IMG/VR virus record: IMGVR_UViG_3300036945_000436
Location: 1-32,552 of that record
Length of the DNA stretch: 32,552 bases
Origin: a virus
Reading direction: 5' to 3' (one strand)
Under the pieces are notes generated by a model. It searched no databases, was not told the origin of the DNA, and saw only the letters and a program-made list of their open reading frames with translations. Each line of letters starts with the position of its first letter. The stretch's first letter is position 1. The position numbers and the translations under genes are program-made. Below are positions 30,396-32,552 of this stretch, piece after piece.

Positions 30396-30584
30396 CTAGT
30401 CCTTTACTGCGCGGCAGGTGCCGTCAATGAAGTCACGTCCGCTAGAAAGGCACGCCACCTCACGTTGTAGGTTTTCCATTTTGGTGTCGTTCTTTGCGCC
30501 TGCATTTAGGCCATAGATAACCATGCCTACAAATACCATTATCGCCGCTGGAAAAACGACGTATGAATAAATCTGTTCGCCCAT
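30396..30584 (-). CDS. Small membrane protein with C-x3-G-x7-C tail (3 of 3)
   Basis: 62 residues from the ATG at 30584, GGAGG seven bases upstream; the frame to 30764 is a shadow. One transmembrane helix (about 7-28, VVFPAAIMVFVGMVIYGL), a short charged stretch, then CLSSGRDFIDGTC, the third instance of the C-x3-G-x7-C pattern, here 10 kb from the other two. Function unknown. Confidence 0.78.
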   Translation of the reverse strand: MGEQIYSYVVFPAAIMVFVGMVIYGLNAGAKNDTKMENLQREVACLSSGRDFIDGTCRAVKD

Positions 30585-30585
30585 C

Positions 30586-30939
30586 TCACACCTCCATTCC
30601 AAAAATATCAGCGGCAGTAGTCCACTTGTTAGCGGCCGCGTAATCCTGCATTGGATCGTTAGGTTCTTCCCTAACAACCTCCACCAACAGGTCGACGTCG
30701 TAGCAGTCGCAGGCCAGCACGCCATACTCTGCAGCGTCATGGTATCGGGCGAAGTAGGTGTCATCTTTGATGACCCCGACGAGGGGGCGTTTCCCGTGGC
30801 CTACGTCCTCGATGGTATCCACAAGCCAGCGGTTGAAGGCGCGTGCTTCCCCATCGTCAAGGTTATCGGTGTCGCCATACAGCACGGGTGCGATCCAGTG
30901 TGCGGGCAGGGATAGTGTGATGGTCTCAAAGCGTGTCAT
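30586..30939 (-). CDS. Hypothetical protein
   Basis: 117 residues with AAGGAG upstream. The layout (TITLSLPAHWIAPVLYGDTD, then ARAFNRWLVDTI, FARYHDAAEYGVLACDCYDV) resembles small phage/plasmid proteins of unknown role. The palindrome at 30658 is read as VREEPN. Its stop is directly before the next Shine-Dalgarno. Confidence 0.75.
   Translation of the reverse strand: MTRFETITLSLPAHWIAPVLYGDTDNLDDGEARAFNRWLVDTIEDVGHGKRPLVGVIKDDTYFARYHDAAEYGVLACDCYDVDLLVEVVREEPNDPMQDYAAANKWTTAADIFGMEV
30658..30675. promoter_or_regulatory. Dispersed palindrome copy 13 (exact)
   Basis: GTTAGG-TTCTTC-CCTAAC inside the 30586-30939 gene, read as VREEPN; 73 nt upstream of the 30584 start. Confidence 0.9.
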
Positions 30940-30990
30940 GTCGTGTCTCCTTAATTTGATGTTGGTTGCCCTGCTTAGGGCTGGTTGGTT

Positions 30991-31008
30991 GTTAGGCTTT
31001 ATCCTAAC
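30991..31008. promoter_or_regulatory. Dispersed palindrome copy 14 (exact)
   Basis: GTTAGG-CTTTAT-CCTAAC, 51 nt upstream of the ATG at 30939. On the minus strand GTTAG gives the TAG stop of the 31004-31207 gene. A small hairpin (GCCCT-GCTT-AGGGC, 30968-30981) lies between it and the next ribosome binding site. Confidence 0.95.
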
Positions 31009-31207
31009 GCATTGTTACTTCGTCGCGTGTCCAGTTCTTGTTGGACTTCAGGAATGCAGTGATCGGGCTTTCCCTGCCATACACCTCGGCGACCTGCCAA
31101 GCCTTCGGGTGGAAGCCCATCGTGCCGCCCTTGTCTGCTGGTCGCACAATCGTGCTCTTTACGAGGCGCACAGTCTCGAGAACCATCTTACCTTCTCCGT
31201 ATGTCAT
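31004..31207 (-). CDS. Hypothetical small protein
   Basis: 67 residues with AAGGAGGA upstream. Basic, with KGGTMGFHPKAWQVAEVYGR; not recognised. Its TAG stop is part of palindrome copy 14. Confidence 0.7.
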   Translation of the reverse strand: MTYGEGKMVLETVRLVKSTIVRPADKGGTMGFHPKAWQVAEVYGRESPITAFLKSNKNWTRDEVTMR

Positions 31208-31208
31208 T

Positions 31209-31355
31209 TCATTCCTCCTTGCCCGTTAGGGTATTTCCTAACAGTGCCGCTTGCTCGGCCAACTCCATTGTCGGCCACCATCCACCGACCTGTGTCCCAC
31301 ATCTATGGAATACACCGAAGCGCCCGTAACATTCTGAAGCGTAGTATTTAGGCAT
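31209..31355 (-). CDS. Hypothetical very small protein
   Basis: 48 residues from the ATG at 31355, with AAAAGGAGAG upstream; the longer frame to 31472 overlaps its neighbour and is rejected. Contains GRFGVFHRCGTQVGGWWPTM. The palindrome at 31225 is read as LGNTLT near its end. The stop is two bases before the next ATG. Confidence 0.7.
   Translation of the reverse strand: MPKYYASECYGRFGVFHRCGTQVGGWWPTMELAEQAALLGNTLTGKEE
31225..31242. promoter_or_regulatory. Dispersed palindrome copy 15 (exact)
   Basis: GTTAGG-GTATTT-CCTAAC, 17 nt upstream of the ATG at 31207 and inside the upstream gene (LGNTLT). Confidence 0.95.
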
Positions 31356-31370
31356 CTCATCTCTCCTTTT

Positions 31371-31388
31371 GTTAGGCTCGTGACTAAC
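31371..31388. promoter_or_regulatory. Dispersed palindrome, degenerate copy
   Basis: GTTAGG-CTCGTG-ACTAAC: one change in the right arm; 15 nt upstream of the ATG at 31355. Supplies the TAG stop of the 31384-31704 gene. Confidence 0.75.
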
Positions 31389-31704
31389 ACGAGCAGTCTT
31401 TGCCGAACTTCTCGCACATGAAGCAGTAGTATGCAGTCGCATCGGCCACGCGATCCTGCACGGGATCGTCACTTCTCACGCCGCCGAAGGTCTTGTAGGT
31501 CTGGATGGCAAAGCCCGCGCCATAGATGCCTTGGCGCTGATACATACTGCGCGGGCGGATTGGGCGCACTTGTGGCGGAGCCACGTCGTTAGGTATTTCC
31601 CTAACAGCCTTGCCCGCAGGGCGGCGCACGACATAGGCACGGCCATCTGCGATAGCAGCGGGCACAAGGTCGGCAAGCAAGGCACGGAGTTCGTCTTTGG
31701 TCAT
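31384..31704 (-). CDS. Hypothetical protein with C-terminal Cys cluster
   Basis: 106 residues, GAGG before the ATG at 31704. The end (YYCFMCEKFGKDCSC) has four cysteines, a possible zinc site. The middle YQRQGIYGAGFAIQTYKTFGG is unassigned. It is the first gene after the strong promoter at 31798-31826. The palindrome at 31588 is read as VREIPN. Confidence 0.75.
   Translation of the reverse strand: MTKDELRALLADLVPAAIADGRAYVVRRPAGKAVREIPNDVAPPQVRPIRPRSMYQRQGIYGAGFAIQTYKTFGGVRSDDPVQDRVADATAYYCFMCEKFGKDCSC
31588..31605. promoter_or_regulatory. Dispersed palindrome copy 16 (exact)
   Basis: GTTAGG-TATTTC-CCTAAC inside the 31384-31704 gene, read as VREIPN. Confidence 0.9.
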
Positions 31705-31729
31705 GGTAGCCTCATTAAATTAGATGGAT

Positions 31730-31747
31730 GTTAGGAAAGACCCTAAC
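31730..31747. promoter_or_regulatory. Dispersed palindrome copy 17 (exact)
   Basis: GTTAGG-AAAGAC-CCTAAC, 25 nt upstream of the ATG at 31704, in the leader of the strong leftward promoter. A GGCC-GAAA-GGCC hairpin (minus-strand RNA, 31766-31755) precedes it. Confidence 0.95.
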
Positions 31748-31797
31748 AATGGCTGGCCTTTCGGCCTTGGCAACAACTAAAAACACAACACCCTTAC

Positions 31798-31826
31798 AGT
31801 ATAGGGCAAATGCTATCCTATGTCAA
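31798..31826 (-). promoter_or_regulatory. Strong leftward sigma-70 promoter
   Basis: On the minus strand: consensus -35 TTGACA (31826-31821), 17-bp spacer, -10 TATACT (31803-31798), giving a leader of about 85 nt before the ATG at 31704. It probably drives the right-hand leftward genes. Confidence 0.85.
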
Positions 31827-31861
31827 GGGCTACCAAATAAATAGTTTTGGCGACATTTGGT

Positions 31862-31879
31862 GTTAGGAAGTATCCTAAC
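31862..31879. promoter_or_regulatory. Dispersed palindrome copy 18 (exact)
   Basis: GTTAGG-AAGTAT-CCTAAC, 35 bp upstream of the -35 box of the strong leftward promoter; not in a gene or leader of that promoter. Confidence 0.95.
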
Positions 31880-31995
31880 GTGGTAACGGCTGCCATCCGG
31901 CATAATGTCCTATTGTTCTTTCTTTTGTTACTAAGAATATATATATAAGCTATTGAAAAGACTGCAATGTTCCTAGTGTTACCAATGTGGTGCCA

Positions 31996-32083
31996 AAAAC
32001 AGATATGCGAGACCGAGGAGTTGGCGGGGGTGTTTTCGGGAGCCTGCCCCTCCGCGCGCAGGGAGGTCGGGTATATCTGTTTT
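31996..32083. repeat. 11-bp inverted repeat around a GC-rich core
   Basis: Perfect arms AAAACAGATAT (31996-32006) and ATATCTGTTTT (32073-32083), with a further GACC/GGTC pairing four bases in. The 66-nt interior is GC-rich and contains an inner CCTGC/GCAGG hairpin, in contrast to its AT-rich surroundings. It could fold as a structured RNA or a cruciform. Confidence 0.7.
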
Positions 32084-32098
32084 GCTGGTAACAATAGG

Positions 32099-32123
32099 AA
32101 CATTGCATGAAATCAATGACTTA
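32099..32123 (+). repeat. 25-bp direct repeat, copy 1
   Basis: Core CATGAAATCAATGACTTA; 24 of 25 bases match 32159-32183, exactly 60 bp away. The site lies among TRGTAACAWTA repeats (32086, 32136, 32155, 32188). Confidence 0.85.
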
Positions 32124-32158
32124 CGACCCCCCAACTGGTAACAATACAAAAAAGTAGT

Positions 32159-32183
32159 AACATTACATGAAATCAATGACTTA
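32159..32183 (+). repeat. 25-bp direct repeat, copy 2
   Basis: Second copy of the 32099-32123 repeat, with one base changed (GC/AC in the sixth to seventh positions). Confidence 0.85.
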
Positions 32184-32258
32184 GCACTAGTAACATTACT
32201 GGATAGCACCAAATAGCAGAACAATACTTCTGTGTATGGACAAGCGTTTTATGTGGCG

Positions 32259-32285
32259 CGCGCACCGCTGCTTGAGAACTGGTGT
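32259..32285 (+). repeat. 27-bp iteron-like repeat, copy 1
   Basis: Begins CGCGCACCGCTG and ends GAGAACTGGTGT; runs directly into the palindrome at 32284. Copies follow at 32394, 32454 and 32521. Confidence 0.92.
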
Positions 32286-32301
32286 TAGGGACTTTCCTAA
32301 C
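32284..32301. promoter_or_regulatory. Dispersed palindrome copy 19 (exact)
   Basis: GTTAGG-GACTTT-CCTAAC, fused to the end of iteron copy 1. It is the exact reverse complement of the copy at 32419. Confidence 0.95.
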
Positions 32302-32313
32302 AGAAGAAAGTGC

Positions 32314-32389
32314 TTGACATCACTCGCTTTGGATGGCATACACTACGTGTATGCCACCTGACACCGCCCGCCCCCGCTGGCGGTTTTTT
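32314..32389 (+). promoter_or_regulatory. Promoter-inverted repeat-terminator cassette
   Basis: TTGACA (32314-32319) is followed by a 9-bp perfect inverted repeat (GGCATACAC 32335-32343 / GTGTATGCC 32347-32355) that overlaps where a -10 box would lie (CATACA at 17 bp, or TACACT at 19 bp, both weak). A terminator follows: ACCGCC (32363-32368), 10-nt loop, GGCGGT (32379-32384), then six T (32384-32389). The inverted repeat may be an operator, and the predicted transcript only about 40-50 nt. Confidence 0.55.
32363..32389 (+). terminator. Rho-independent terminator (rightward)
   Basis: Six-bp GC-rich stem and six T residues, directly before iteron copy 2. Confidence 0.7.
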
Positions 32390-32393
32390 GTTT

Positions 32394-32420
32394 CGCGCAC
32401 CGCTGCTTGAGAACTGGTGT
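32394..32420 (+). repeat. 27-bp iteron-like repeat, copy 2
   Basis: Identical to copy 1 over 27 bp; also runs into a palindrome (32419). Confidence 0.92.
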
Positions 32421-32436
32421 TAGGAAAGTCCCTAAC
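32419..32436. promoter_or_regulatory. Dispersed palindrome copy 20 (exact)
   Basis: GTTAGG-AAAGTC-CCTAAC, fused to iteron copy 2; exact reverse complement of the copy at 32284. Confidence 0.95.
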
Positions 32437-32453
32437 AGTCTCGCACCACATCA

Positions 32454-32480
32454 CGCGCACCGCTGCTTGAGAACTGGCGT
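32454..32480 (+). repeat. 27-bp iteron-like repeat, copy 3
   Basis: One change from copy 1 (ending GAACTGGCGT); no palindrome follows, only CGGGCATCGG in its place. Confidence 0.92.
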
Positions 32481-32520
32481 CGGGCATCGGTTTTGAAACA
32501 GCGCCGAAAGCATTGCATCA

Positions 32521-32547
32521 CGCGCACCGCTGCTAGAGAACTGGCGT
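32521..32547 (+). repeat. 27-bp iteron-like repeat, copy 4
   Basis: Ends GAGAACTGGCGT like copy 3, with one more change (CTAGAG). The array may continue past the window edge. Confidence 0.88.
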
Positions 32548-32552
32548 CAAAC

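Larger units (their letters stand above)
31748..32552. other. About 800 bp non-coding control or origin-like region
   Basis: No convincing gene in either direction. Holds a strong leftward promoter (31798-31826), three exact palindromes (31862, 32284, 32419), a possible second leftward promoter (TTGCAG 31967-31962, 16 bp, TATATA 31945-31940), an AT-rich stretch, an 11-bp inverted repeat around a GC-rich core, short TRGTAACAWTA repeats, 25-bp direct repeats, 27-bp repeats, and a small promoter-inverted repeat-terminator cassette. Such repeat clusters often mark an origin of replication or an early-control region; which one applies cannot be read from sequence alone. Confidence 0.7.

Noticed and set aside
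30758-31351. 197-residue plus-strand frame at the right end
   Set aside because: Covers three leftward genes that have good ribosome binding sites; it arises partly from palindrome sequence read backwards (LGFILT).
31979-32224. Minus-strand 81-residue frame in the non-coding region
   Set aside because: Its repeated KSLISCNV is only the translation of the 25-bp direct repeats; no ribosome binding site.
32333-32413. A possible 26-codon plus-strand leader peptide over the cassette
   Set aside because: No Shine-Dalgarno, and its frame runs through the terminator and into iteron copy 2.
7515-32436. Palindrome as a recombinase (dif/XerCD-like) site, because of the 6-bp spacer
   Set aside because: Arms are only 6 bp and spacers differ between copies, whereas recombination needs matching spacers; copies inside essential-looking genes would be unstable.
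7515-32436. Palindromes as rho-independent terminators
   Set aside because: The stems are short (6 bp), not GC-rich and lack a following T-run; several are inside genes.
32259-32547. Right-end repeats as a CRISPR array
   Set aside because: Only four repeats at uneven spacing (135, 60, 67 bp), with a promoter/terminator cassette in one interval, and no cas1/cas2; the Cas4-like gene is in the replication module.
1-32552. tRNA genes
   Set aside because: I saw no cloverleaf-like sequence with a TTC-loop and acceptor pairing in the gaps between genes; a program would be needed to be certain.

Overview
The window looks like part of a tailed double-stranded DNA phage genome (Caudoviricetes), or a prophage/metagenomic contig of one. 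Evidence is the dense gene packing with 4-base ATGA overlaps, a phage replication module (primase-helicase, SNF2-type helicase, family A DNA polymerase, PD-(D/E)XK nucleases, dCTP deaminase), a giant polyvalent-type protein, and many small genes of no known function. Shine-Dalgarno sites are strong (AAGGAG type) and the three best promoters are ordinary sigma-70 type, so the host is a bacterium. I cannot name the host; the gene set would fit an aquatic proteobacterial phage, but that is inference.

Layout. 1-7372 (+): the 3' part of one giant gene, open at the left edge, with a repeat-rich N-terminal half, a ParB-like domain bracketed by 36-bp direct repeats, an HExxH metallopeptidase-like motif and a C-terminal part resembling large polyvalent phage proteins. 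7371-7397: a strong hairpin terminator for the leftward genes, at the convergent junction. 7457-16978 (-): the replication module. 16990-24977 (-): nucleotide metabolism (DUF6378-like protein, dCTP deaminase), a VRR-NUC nuclease, small membrane and HTH proteins, and many unknown genes, some in paralogous pairs. 24977-29098 (-): a VWA/metallopeptidase-like protein, a MoxR-type AAA+ ATPase and a DUF3150-like protein, a set resembling the CobT/CobS-like pairs of other phages. 29257-31704 (-): small unknown genes. 31748-32552: about 800 bp without a convincing gene, holding a strong leftward promoter, several families of direct and inverted repeats and a small promoter-inverted repeat-terminator cassette; it is a candidate control or replication-origin region.

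All genes right of 7.4 kb run leftward. The best promoters are at 31798-31826, 29214-29242 and 12179-12207, each with a TTGAC(A/T) -35 box and 17-bp spacing.

The most striking signal is an 18-bp dispersed palindrome, GTTAGG-N6-CCTAAC. It occurs 20 times exactly and three more times with one or two changes, all between 7.5 and 32.5 kb and never in the giant gene. Ten copies sit 14-26 nt upstream of a start codon, just before the ribosome binding site. Others lie inside genes, in one of only two reading frames (VRxxPN or LGxxLT). The third frame contains stops and is found where the palindrome itself supplies a gene's stop codon. This looks like a genome-wide protein-binding or RNA-processing element of this phage.
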